Source of the DNA: Burkholderia sp. BCC0506
Lineage (GTDB): Bacteria; Pseudomonadota; Gammaproteobacteria; Burkholderiales; Burkholderiaceae
DNA length: 64,000 nucleotides
Direction: 5' to 3'
Assembly: GCF_902833145.1 (NCBI RefSeq)
Contig: NZ_CADFEN010000011.1
Span: forward strand, 124,001 to 188,000
Below, one piece after another: positions 39,263 through 47,542 of this stretch. The translations under genes were made by a program, and so were the position numbers. Within the stretch, counting starts at the first letter, position 1, and the number at the start of each line of letters is the position of its first letter. The notes under the pieces are model-generated. The model was not told where the DNA came from and ran no database searches. It worked only from the letters and a program-made list of their open reading frames with translations.

Positions 39263-40339
39263 ATGAACACTTATCCGAGTTTGTACAACGGCACGCGGGA
39301 CGCCTTCGAGCATTTTGGCGTTCACTTCGAAGGCAGGATGAATCGAGAAAGCGTGATCGACCTGGTAGGGCAAGCAATCAAGCCGCACGAGATGTCGGTT
39401 GCCGGAGGTCGCGGCGAAATCGACGCAGCGCTGCGCTCACTCAAGATCGGTAGTTTGCGCGTCTTCTATCTGCAGTACGGAGCGGAAGTCCAGGTTGACT
39501 GTGACGAGCTGGAAAGCTTCACGCTGGTTCAGATGCCCGTTCGCGGCACCTCGCTCTACTCGGTCGGAAAGCAGCTGGTGTCGGGCAGTCCCGATGTTGC
39601 TGCCATCCTGTCGCCTCAAGAGGCGATACGGCTGCAATTTTCGGCCGAGTTGGAACAAATCGTTGTCCGTATAGAACAGAAGGCGCTGGAGCGCGCGTGC
39701 ATGGAGCATATCGAATCGCTTCCCAGGCAAGGTTTGCGCTTTCAACCGAAATTGTGTCTTTTCGGGCCAGCCGGCCAGGCGTGGCTGGCTACGCTGTCTT
39801 ACATTCTTCAGGTCAGTGCGGCGTGTCCCGACTTGCTCGCGCGCCCCGCCTATTGCGAACGCTGGGAACGTCTGCTGATCGATACGCTGTTGCTCGCGCA
39901 ACCCAGCAACTGGTCGGAAAACCTGAATGACATGTGCGACCGCAGGACGGTCAGGCCGGCCTACGTGAAGCGCGCCGAGGACTATATGCGGGCGCATCTC
40001 ACTGAGGCGACCTCGGTGGAGCAGATTGCCCGTGCCGTCGGAGTGAGTCCGAGGGCGCTTTTTTATGCGTTCCGCCAGACGCACGGTCAGTCGCCGATGT
40101 CGTTTTTGCGTGACCTGCGCCTGAAGGCCGTTCACGCGGAACTCACCGCGGGCGATCCGGCGACGACGCGTCTGACGGAAGTGGCGTTGCGTTGGGGTTT
40201 CGAACATTACGGTCACTTCACGTCGCACTATCGCCGTCGATTCGGTGTACGCCCTCAGGATACGCTGAAGGACGTGGGGCGCTTTGGGCCTGCGGCGCAC
40301 GATGGTCGGATCGAACAGATCGAGGCTTTCGCAGGCTAG
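39263..40339 (+). CDS. AraC/XylS-family regulator
   Basis: 358 residues. Residues 30-220 match the AraC-binding-like domain of XylS, FeaR and AndR relatives (VYSVGKQL-type SLYSVGKQLVSGSPDVAAIL). The C-terminal double helix-turn-helix (residues 245-345) includes EQIARAVGVSPRALFYAFRQ and ALRWGFEHYGHFTSHYRRRF. These proteins activate aromatic degradation genes on effector binding. Its own promoter carries the island operator, so a MarR-to-AraC cascade is likely. Its targets within the island are unknown. Confidence 0.88.
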   Translation: MNTYPSLYNGTRDAFEHFGVHFEGRMNRESVIDLVGQAIKPHEMSVAGGRGEIDAALRSLKIGSLRVFYLQYGAEVQVDCDELESFTLVQMPVRGTSLYSVGKQLVSGSPDVAAILSPQEAIRLQFSAELEQIVVRIEQKALERACMEHIESLPRQGLRFQPKLCLFGPAGQAWLATLSYILQVSAACPDLLARPAYCERWERLLIDTLLLAQPSNWSENLNDMCDRRTVRPAYVKRAEDYMRAHLTEATSVEQIARAVGVSPRALFYAFRQTHGQSPMSFLRDLRLKAVHAELTAGDPATTRLTEVALRWGFEHYGHFTSHYRRRFGVRPQDTLKDVGRFGPAAHDGRIEQIEAFAG

Positions 40340-40397
40340 CGAGGGCATGCTTGCGACGCGTACGAGAACCGGTTTTTCAAGTGACATGGAGCAAGCA

Positions 40398-41264
40398 ATG
40401 ACCGAACCGCACGAGGCGCCCGATCTCGCCGGATACTTCAAGCGTATCGGCTATCAATCGGCCGAGCCGCCGTCGGGACCTACCCTCGACACGTTGTGTT
40501 CACTGCACCGGTTGCATCCCGAGGCAATCCCTTTCGAAAATCTCGACGTATTGCTCGGCCGACCGGTGCGAATCGACCTCGCATCGATCCAACGGAAGCT
40601 GGTGCAAGCCGGTCGGGGTGGTTACTGCTTCGAGCACAATCTGCTGTTTCGGCACGTGCTCGAACTGCTGGGTTATACAGTCCGAAGCTACGCCGCGCGT
40701 GTGCTTTGGGGCCATGACGCATCACTCGGCATGCCGCCGCGTACGCACATGATCCTGGTTGTCGAGGTCGACGGGGAGCGCTATCTGACCGATGTCGGCT
40801 TCGGCGGGATGACGCTGTCCGCCCCGCTCTTGCTGCAGACGAATCTCGAACAGACGACACCGCACGGCGTATTCCGGATTCAGGATTCGCCCTTTGAAGT
40901 CGGCGCCGATCGTGCAGGCCTACCGGCCTTCGTGCTGCAGGTCCAGCTCGAGGATCAGTGGAAGTCGGTGTACCGCTTCGATTTCGACCCGCAGTACCCG
41001 GTCGACTACGATATGTCGAATCACTTCGTGTCGACATATCCGAGCTCGGTGTTCGTGAGCAACCTGCTTGGCGCGCGCCTTGCACCGGGCAGGCGTATCG
41101 GACTTTTCAACCGCACGCTGCATATTCACGATCAGCAAACCGGAACGCACAAGCGGGAGCTGTCGGATGTGCAGGAACTGCGCAGCGTCCTTCATGGTGA
41201 ATTGGGCATCACTTTGCCCGAGGAGTCCGCCGCACTCGACGCGGCGCTCGCACGCCTTCCGTGA
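40398..41264 (+). CDS. Arylamine N-acetyltransferase
   Basis: 288 residues from ATG 40398 (GGAG seven bases upstream; an earlier in-frame ATG at 40386 is possible). The catalytic triad is clear: Cys77 in RGGYCFEHN, His117 in RTHMILVVEV and Asp132 in LTDVGFGG. NATs transfer acyl groups from acyl-CoA to arylamines; 2-aminophenol and related compounds are good substrates for some members. In this island it would protect the cell from aminophenols and their autoxidation to phenoxazinones. It follows the AraC gene by 58 bases and may share its transcript. Confidence 0.93.
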   Translation: MTEPHEAPDLAGYFKRIGYQSAEPPSGPTLDTLCSLHRLHPEAIPFENLDVLLGRPVRIDLASIQRKLVQAGRGGYCFEHNLLFRHVLELLGYTVRSYAARVLWGHDASLGMPPRTHMILVVEVDGERYLTDVGFGGMTLSAPLLLQTNLEQTTPHGVFRIQDSPFEVGADRAGLPAFVLQVQLEDQWKSVYRFDFDPQYPVDYDMSNHFVSTYPSSVFVSNLLGARLAPGRRIGLFNRTLHIHDQQTGTHKRELSDVQELRSVLHGELGITLPEESAALDAALARLP

Positions 41265-41561
41265 AGGGGCGGTAACGCGACACACCATCTCGGCCAGTAC
41301 GGCCGCGCCGCGAGTGCATCGTGCGCCCCGCTGGCGCGGTAAGGCCGTCAATACCCAACCAGTTGTTACTGGTAACGCGGGCTACTGAATCTCTCTTTCG
41401 CTCACGGGATTTATGTTGCCGAAACCGGATGGCGGCGCGATTTGTGTCGCCAGACGATAGGTTCAAGCGGGTCCCGTGTTCGACGCCATTTTCGCGCCTA
41501 CCCACCCCATACCGTTCCACGGCGTGGTACCGCGCGCTGAAACATCTGGAGAGAAACGAAG

Positions 41562-41966
41562 GTGCAAAGAAAGTCTGTTTTGACCGTCGCAGAGGTTGAA
41601 CGAATCATGGATGCGGCACATGCCGAGGCCGAATCGAACCAATGGCCGGTAGCGATCGCCGTGGTCGATGACGGTGGTCATCTGCTTGGCTTGCTTCGGC
41701 TCGACGACTGCGCGCCGATCGCCGCCGAAATGGCCATTGGCAAAGCACGTACGTCGGCGCTCGGACGCCGCGAGTCGCGGATGTACGAGGAAATGATCAA
41801 CGCCGGCAGAACGGCATTTGTCAGCGCGCCTCTCGTCGCGACGCTGGAGGGTGGCGTGCCGGTCGTTGTCGACGGGCAGGTGGTCGGCGCCATTGGTGTC
41901 TCGGGTGTCAAGCCTAGTGAAGACGCCCGGATTGCGAAGGCGGGAGCGAATACGCTCGGCCATTGA
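41562..41966 (+). CDS. GlcG/HbpS-family small protein
   Basis: 134 residues from GTG 41562. WPVAIAVVDDGGHLLGLLRL, then AIGKARTSALGRRESRMYEE and GGVPVVVDGQVVGAIGVSG are the standard GlcG/HbpS (DUF336) sequence. Members bind haem or small molecules, and many sit in aromatic and glycolate operons; some are isomerase- or cofactor-like. No precise function can be given. It is preceded by 297 bases without a recognisable gene. Confidence 0.85.
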   Translation: MQRKSVLTVAEVERIMDAAHAEAESNQWPVAIAVVDDGGHLLGLLRLDDCAPIAAEMAIGKARTSALGRRESRMYEEMINAGRTAFVSAPLVATLEGGVPVVVDGQVVGAIGVSGVKPSEDARIAKAGANTLGH

Positions 41967-42084
41967 TGCAGGTTGTCGGTATCACCGTGGTACCGGCTGC
42001 CAGCGAACAGGCGAAGCCCGCCGCGTGTTTCGCCTTCAATCGCGGTGGGCCTGAACGCCGATTTGATTCAGCATGGATTGACTG

Positions 42085-42699
42085 ATGAACGCTACAAATT
42101 TGCTTCTGCTTGATTGCAGCCCGCGGAACGACAACTCGACAAGCCGGTACTTCACCGAGCATTTGTTGCCAACGTTGATGGCCCGCACCGAACGAAACAT
42201 TCAGGTGACACGGCGCAAGATCGGCACTGAGCCGCTGCCGCCTCTTACAGCCGAATATGCCGAATCCCTGCTTTTACCTGCCGCGGAGGCAAGAGAGCGG
42301 TATGGCGCGGCGCTTGCTGTTTCCGATCAACTGATACAGGAGCTCGACGCAGCGGACGTACTGTGGATCTCGACCCCCGTGCATAACTTCACGGTGCCAG
42401 CTGCACTCAAGACCTGGATCGACCTTGTCGTTCGCCGCGACGTAACGTTCGTGGCAACGGAAAAAGGCAAGGTGGGCTTGTTGCGCGATCGTCCTACGTA
42501 TATTGCGGTTACATCCGGCGGCGCGATGTTTCACGAGCCGCCTCGCCAGCCGGATTTCTTTCGTCCTTACCTGACCACCGTGTTGGGCGTCATTGGTATC
42601 AAAGACATTACCTTCGTGCATGCCACCGGCCTTGCTTTTGTTGAAGAGCCGCTTGCTGTGCTCGAAGAAAAAGCAGCGCAATGGACTATCCGCGATTGA
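42085..42699 (+). CDS. FMN-dependent NADH:azoreductase/quinone reductase-like flavoprotein
   Basis: 204 residues with a flavodoxin-like fold. LLLDCSPRNDNSTSRYFTEH is the FMN phosphate loop, ISTPVHNFTVPAALKTWIDL and YIAVTSGGAMF complete the AzoR signature. AzoR enzymes reduce quinones, azo bonds and nitro compounds with NADH. Here it could reduce quinone imines formed by aminophenol oxidation, or process an azo/nitro precursor. The ribosome binding site is weak. Confidence 0.85.
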   Translation: MNATNLLLLDCSPRNDNSTSRYFTEHLLPTLMARTERNIQVTRRKIGTEPLPPLTAEYAESLLLPAAEARERYGAALAVSDQLIQELDAADVLWISTPVHNFTVPAALKTWIDLVVRRDVTFVATEKGKVGLLRDRPTYIAVTSGGAMFHEPPRQPDFFRPYLTTVLGVIGIKDITFVHATGLAFVEEPLAVLEEKAAQWTIRD

Positions 42700-42952
42700 A
42701 GCAACCGTGATCGCATCGATGCGAGACGACGACCATGTCGACACCGCGGTTTGTGGGTCGGCACCGGGCGATGCTTTGCGATTGAAAGGCGGGACGTATT
42801 GCATGCTGAACGCTGTTGTAATGGGTAGGAATACGAAGGATATAAGTATTTAGCGGGGTCCATTTCTGCCTAGTTGAGCGACAGAGGCAGCCGATATGAG
42901 CATGATGGATTTGCCGTTTAACGTCGTTTGATCCGAATTGTGGTTTCCCCTA
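42700..42952. other. Intergenic, no gene seen
   Basis: Spacer between the azoreductase-like gene and promoter site 5. Short open frames show no family resemblance. Confidence 0.4.
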
Positions 42953-43007
42953 TAGACAGCATTAAATCGGCCGACTACTTTCCATATAGTACGTACACGT
43001 ACATATA
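42953..43007 (+). promoter_or_regulatory. Sigma-70 promoter with palindromic operator (site 5)
   Basis: TAGACA (42953-42958), 17-base spacer, TACTTT (42976-42981). The operator 42985-43007 has the core AGTACGTACACGTAC with TATA/TATA flanks and covers the expected start site. It drives the NCS1 permease gene. Confidence 0.75.
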
Positions 43008-43071
43008 TATTGGATGTGACGTTCGAGCCATCGGGCCAGCGAGTGACTAGCGGTATCAACAGGAGCGAGAA

Positions 43072-44508
43072 ATGAAGGAAGAAAGTTTGAGCGTGAAGAT
43101 GGAGGATCACGCACTGGAACCCGTGCCGGACGATGCTCGGCAAGGATGGTTGTCTTTGACCTGGAGTACGGCTGGCATCGTCGTATCCCTGGTTCAACTA
43201 TTTTTCGGTGCGTTGGTTACGTTCGTGGCCGGTATCAAGATCGGCTTGCTTGCCGGGGTCGTTGTGACCATTGTCGGCGCGCTGCTTGGCTGGGCATGCG
43301 GCCATGTCGCGTATCGATCGGGTCTGTCCAGCACCGTCATGTCCCGTTACTTCGGGTTCGGTCGCAGAGGGTCGATCGTCTCTTCGCTGATTTTTGCGTT
43401 CATGATCATCGGGTTTCTAGCGCTCGAGAATGCGCTGTTGTACAAGGGCTTCATCTTTTATCTGGGGATCGCGGATACGCTCACTGCCCGAATCGTCATT
43501 TATGGCTTGATGACGATCCTCTGGGTGTTCCTCACGGCATATGGATTCAAGCTCGTTGCCCGTGTCTCGTCGATCGCTCTGATTCTGTCGCTGATCGTGC
43601 TGGCCTACATCATGGAAGTGGTCATTTCCAGCAGTCCGCATACTGCAGCCGACCTGTTTTCGTTTGGATCGCAATTTCCGGTCGATACGCTCAAGGCGAT
43701 GGGTGCAGGCAGCGACATGCACAAGTTCATCTTCGCCGTGAACGTCCTGATCGGGTCCGCGGGCGCGCTTGCATTGTTCGACGCCGATCTCGGTCGGTAT
43801 GCTCGCCGCTCGCGAGATATTGGAATCGCCGCGTTGCTGGGTAATCTGTCAATGGATGTGCTGATGCTCGTGCTCGGCGGTGTGATCATGTACGCGGGTA
43901 TCCCTTCGCTCGTGGATTTCTACATGCATACGGCCGGTATGACGCGGGAGGCCGCGATGCACGCGTCGCTGCAAAGCCCGGACAGCATTACCGCCGCATT
44001 CGTGGTCTTCGGTGGTGTGATGGGGGCTTTGCTGATGGTCCTTGCACAGGGCAAGACGCAGGTGCTGAACACGTACAGCGCGTCCTTGTCGCTTTCCAAT
44101 CTTTTCGACGCACTCAACTTCCGTCCCGGCCGACTGACGTTCGTGGTTCTTGCCAACATCGTTGGATTGCTGATGCTCTACGGGCAAATTCTTGCGCTGG
44201 TCAATTCCTGGATCACGATCCTCGGGGTGCTGACGACGGCGTTTGCGGGCATTGTCGTCGCTGACTTTTTCATCGTCAGGCGTGTCTCGAAGGAAGAGCT
44301 GGATTTGAAGGCGCCGGCGGAGAATGTCAATTGGGCTGGGGTCGTCACGCTGATCGTTGCGGTGATCACCTCGCACTATCTGCTCGCACAGATCATTCCC
44401 GTGGAAGCAATCACGACCGTTGTGATTTGCATCGTGGTTTATCCCGCATTGCGCCTGACGGTTCTCAAGCCGAACCGGGCGGGGCGCCCAGCAGCAGCGA
44501 TGCTCTGA
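43072..44508 (+). CDS. NCS1-family permease (purine-cytosine permease-like)
   Basis: 478 residues with twelve hydrophobic helices; GKIGLLAGVVVTIVGALLGWACGHV-type helix 2 region and LAQGKTQVLNTYSASLSLSN match the CodB/cytosine-permease branch. NCS1 carriers are sodium- or proton-driven importers of nucleobases, hydantoins and related heterocycles. Its own copy of the island promoter/operator suggests it imports the inducing substrate or an intermediate; a small nitrogen heterocycle such as benzoxazolinone would suit the family. The ribosome binding site is AGGAGCGAGAA before ATG 43072. Confidence 0.88.
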   Translation: MKEESLSVKMEDHALEPVPDDARQGWLSLTWSTAGIVVSLVQLFFGALVTFVAGIKIGLLAGVVVTIVGALLGWACGHVAYRSGLSSTVMSRYFGFGRRGSIVSSLIFAFMIIGFLALENALLYKGFIFYLGIADTLTARIVIYGLMTILWVFLTAYGFKLVARVSSIALILSLIVLAYIMEVVISSSPHTAADLFSFGSQFPVDTLKAMGAGSDMHKFIFAVNVLIGSAGALALFDADLGRYARRSRDIGIAALLGNLSMDVLMLVLGGVIMYAGIPSLVDFYMHTAGMTREAAMHASLQSPDSITAAFVVFGGVMGALLMVLAQGKTQVLNTYSASLSLSNLFDALNFRPGRLTFVVLANIVGLLMLYGQILALVNSWITILGVLTTAFAGIVVADFFIVRRVSKEELDLKAPAENVNWAGVVTLIVAVITSHYLLAQIIPVEAITTVVICIVVYPALRLTVLKPNRAGRPAAAML

Positions 44509-44700
44509 CCGGCATCGTTCACGAAGCGATATCGCGGCAAGCGTATTGCAGTTGACGCGGCCACCGTGTTTTATGCTCGACGAGACCATGAGCCGGCGCG
44601 CGGCATTGCGCTGCTCGATGAGGAGTCGGGCACACCATCGATGGCTACGTCGGAACTGATTTTCAAGCCGTAACAAAGAGAGAGTGAAGGAGTACTACGT

Positions 44701-45480
44701 ATGAGCAATATCCTGAAGCAGTTTTCGGAAGCGATCGCACAGGGCGCGATCGAGGTCATTGACTTGAGCCATACCTTGCAGGCGCGCACGCCGATCATCG
44801 GACTGCCGCCGCAGTACGGTCAGACGGCCCCGTTCCGCCTGGACGAGATCTCGAACTTCGACGAGCGCGGGCCGAATTGGTATTGGAACAACTTCTCGTG
44901 CGGCGAACACACCGGTACGCACTTCGATGCGCCGGTGCACTGGATCACTGGCAAGGACTATCCGGACGGTGCGACGGATACCATCTCGGTGCAGAAATTC
45001 ATCGCGCCGGCGTGTGTGATCGATGTCTCGGATCGGGTGAAGGAAAACGAGGATTTTCTGTTGACCGTTGCCGATGTCGAGGCATGGGAGAAGGACTACG
45101 GGCGGATTCCTGCCGGCGCGTGGGTGTTGATGCGAACGGGCTGGTCGTCGCGCAATTTGACCGACGGCTTCTTGAATACGCGTGAGGACGGTGGTCATTC
45201 GCCGGGACCGTCGGAAGATCTGCCGCAATTTTTGGCCAAGGAGCGCGATGTGATCGGTTTTGGTACGGAACCCGTCGGCACCGACGCCGGACAGGCCTAC
45301 GCGTTCGCGAAGCCGTTCCCGTGTCATCACACGATGCACGGCAGCAACAAGTTCGGCCTGTCGAGCCTGGCGAACCTGGACCGCTTGCCGCCCACCGGAT
45401 CGATGTTGATTACGCCGCCGCTGAAGATCAAGCGCGGTTCGGGTAGCCCGTGCCGGGTACTCGCGCTGGTGGAGCGTTAA
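44701..45480 (+). CDS. Cyclase-family metal-dependent amidohydrolase (kynurenine formamidase/isatin hydrolase-like)
   Basis: 259 residues with an AAGGAG ribosome binding site. The metal-binding signature HTGTHFDAPVH (His70, His74, Asp76, His80) is intact, and HHTMHGSNKFGLSSLANLDR supplies the later conserved His residues. The family (Pfam Cyclase) hydrolyses N-formylkynurenine, isatin and similar cyclic or aryl amides. In this setting it might open a lactam or deacylate an N-acyl aminophenol. It follows the NCS1 permease by 192 bases and may share its transcript. A short hairpin (45496-45521) follows the stop. Confidence 0.85.
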   Translation: MSNILKQFSEAIAQGAIEVIDLSHTLQARTPIIGLPPQYGQTAPFRLDEISNFDERGPNWYWNNFSCGEHTGTHFDAPVHWITGKDYPDGATDTISVQKFIAPACVIDVSDRVKENEDFLLTVADVEAWEKDYGRIPAGAWVLMRTGWSSRNLTDGFLNTREDGGHSPGPSEDLPQFLAKERDVIGFGTEPVGTDAGQAYAFAKPFPCHHTMHGSNKFGLSSLANLDRLPPTGSMLITPPLKIKRGSGSPCRVLALVER

Positions 45481-45495
45481 GCATCCAGTTAGGTT

Positions 45496-45521
45496 GGGGG
45501 CACGGTTGGCTCGGTGCCCCC
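45496..45521 (+). terminator. Possible terminator after the cyclase gene
   Basis: Perfect 8-bp stem gggggcac (45496-45503) / gtgccccc (45514-45521); no T run follows (gaattctat). Confidence 0.45.
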
Positions 45522-45974
45522 GAATTCTATAACCCGCATTTACTCCTCGCTCCTGGGATATCTATCCCGGACACGCCTTCCTCGGGCGTTATCGCTTCTG
45601 CCGGCTTCGATTTCCGGCACGAGGCGGAACCGTCGCCGATAGCAGACATGCCGGCGCTCCATCTCGAATCCTCAGTTCGCGATCTCGAGTCACACGACAT
45701 TCCGACGTCAAGCATCTCCGATATCTCGCCATGTTGTGGTCCGCATACCGTGATCACGCTGCGTCGCCCGGCGCCCCAATTGCAGCGCAAAGAACATCTA
45801 GATCGATGTCGATGATGTAGGTGTACTCATCTTCGTCATTCGGATTAATCGTGCACAAATTGGATGGCTGGACGACTTTTGGACTTCGATGATCGAGTCG
45901 TGCCCGGTCGTGGATGACACCGAATCGGGTGCGGCTAGCGAAGTTCAATCTTGATCGGCGAGAGGAGAGCAGGG
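45522..45974. other. Intergenic between cyclase and porin genes
   Basis: About 450 bases with short open frames on both strands, none recognisable. It could be a decayed gene. The porin promoter should lie in the right part, but no copy of the island operator is present. Confidence 0.4.
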
Positions 45975-47078
45975 ATGAAGGGGGAGGCAATCAAGTGCAG
46001 GACGGCCGCGTTGACTGTTGCGGTTGCAGCATCGTTCGGATGCTTTGCGATCGCTGCACATGCGCAAAGCAGCGTCGAAATATACGGGGTGCTGGATACA
46101 GGCCTCGATTACGTCAGCAACGTCGGCGGGAAGAGGCAGTTCTCTTTCGGTAGTGGTGTGATGGCGCCGAACTTGTTCGGATTTCGCGGCAAGGAGGACC
46201 TGGGCGGAGGGTTGTCGGCGACGTTCGTGATCGAAGGGCAATTCAACGAAGGAACGGGCGCCTCAATCGGAAACACGTTCGGTCGACTGACTTATTTGGC
46301 GCTGGCCGACCAAAAATGGGGCCGCGTGACCCTGGGTAATCAGTATGACTTCATGTTCACGTCGCTGGCGATTCGGCGTTACGGCCCAGCGTTCCCGGTC
46401 GTTACGCTTCAGAACCTGCGGCAAGGCCCCTTCAACGCGTTGAACGTTCCCAATCTGCCGGCCGGCGGATTCGATTTCGACCGCGTCTCCGGTCAACGTC
46501 TCGCCAATGCGATCAAGTACGAGAGCCCGGATATCAAGGGATTCAGCTTTGGCGCCATGTACGGGTTCGGCGGCGTTGCGGGCGCATTCTCGCAAAATAG
46601 CTCGCAGAGCTTCGGTATCGACTATGGCAATAGTCTGTTCAATCTTGACGCTGCCTACACGTATGTCCGTTACCCGACCATGAACAACGGGAATTCCGGC
46701 ATCCGGACCTTTGGCCTCGGTGGCGGTGTGTTTGTCGGGCCGGCCTATGTCGACCTTCTCTATACAAATACGAGAAATACGGCAACTGGCGGAGCCGTGA
46801 ATGTGTACGAGGTCGGTGGCATGTATCCCGTCAACCCGTTCCTGCGTATCGAAGTGGCTTATCAGTTCATGGACGGAAACGCGGTACTTAATGGAAACAA
46901 GGCGCAGCAAGTCAATACGACGTTCGACTATTCCCTTTCCAAGCGAACGGACATATACGCGACCGCTGCGTTCCAGCGCACGTCAGGCAACGGCGCGCAA
47001 GCGCAAATCACATTGTTCGGTCCTTCGTCCGGACGGAACCAACTGGCGCTGCGGGTCGGCATGCGGCACATCTTCTGA
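45975..47078 (+). CDS. Porin (Porin_4 family), island copy
   Basis: 367 residues from ATG 45975 (GAGAGCAGGG upstream). The signal peptide ends near AAHA-QSSVEIYG, the first strand is SSVEIYGVLDTGLDYV, and the protein ends LALRVGMRHIF with the terminal Phe. It is clearly different from the general porin at 8948 (about 40% similar by eye) and belongs to the specific porins often found in aromatic-degradation clusters. It probably lets the substrate or its glucoside cross the outer membrane. Confidence 0.92.
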   Translation: MKGEAIKCRTAALTVAVAASFGCFAIAAHAQSSVEIYGVLDTGLDYVSNVGGKRQFSFGSGVMAPNLFGFRGKEDLGGGLSATFVIEGQFNEGTGASIGNTFGRLTYLALADQKWGRVTLGNQYDFMFTSLAIRRYGPAFPVVTLQNLRQGPFNALNVPNLPAGGFDFDRVSGQRLANAIKYESPDIKGFSFGAMYGFGGVAGAFSQNSSQSFGIDYGNSLFNLDAAYTYVRYPTMNNGNSGIRTFGLGGGVFVGPAYVDLLYTNTRNTATGGAVNVYEVGGMYPVNPFLRIEVAYQFMDGNAVLNGNKAQQVNTTFDYSLSKRTDIYATAAFQRTSGNGAQAQITLFGPSSGRNQLALRVGMRHIF

Positions 47079-47542
47079 TCTGGTCGCCTGCGTTGACGGA
47101 GACGTCTCGGCTCGTTTCGACGATATCCAGGCGAGCAAAGGTCGACGGGGCTGAAGTTCGTGCTCTCTGCGCAGGATCTCGACGTCCATAAACAGCTCGT
47201 CAACGCGTCGCACGGCGTCATCGAGCCGTACTTGGAGCGGATCGGTGGCGCGTGTCTTCCGGCGTGCCTCCATGCCGGCAAGTGCCTCGTCGCCCTCGGC
47301 GATTGTCACACCGACTTCGCGCGACACGGTGTCGACGGGTTTGGCAGGCGGCAGGCGAAGGGGCCCGCACGCTTGACACCAGTCGACCAGCGTTTGACAT
47401 CGCCCGCGCCAGGGGCGCTTCCAGTCGCGCTACGCGCGCCTTCCGGAACCTCTGCGCAATCGCATTTGTATCAGCTTTCACTTCACGACCATCTGATCCC
47501 ATTTGATTCGTGATGTTAAATAATTAACCAGTCGAGGACATA
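47079..47542. other. Intergenic between porin and GH3 genes
   Basis: 464 bases. Minus-strand open frames (for example 47218-47502) are rich in Arg and show no clear family; a decayed small gene cannot be excluded. The 40 bases before 47543 are AT-rich. Confidence 0.4.
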
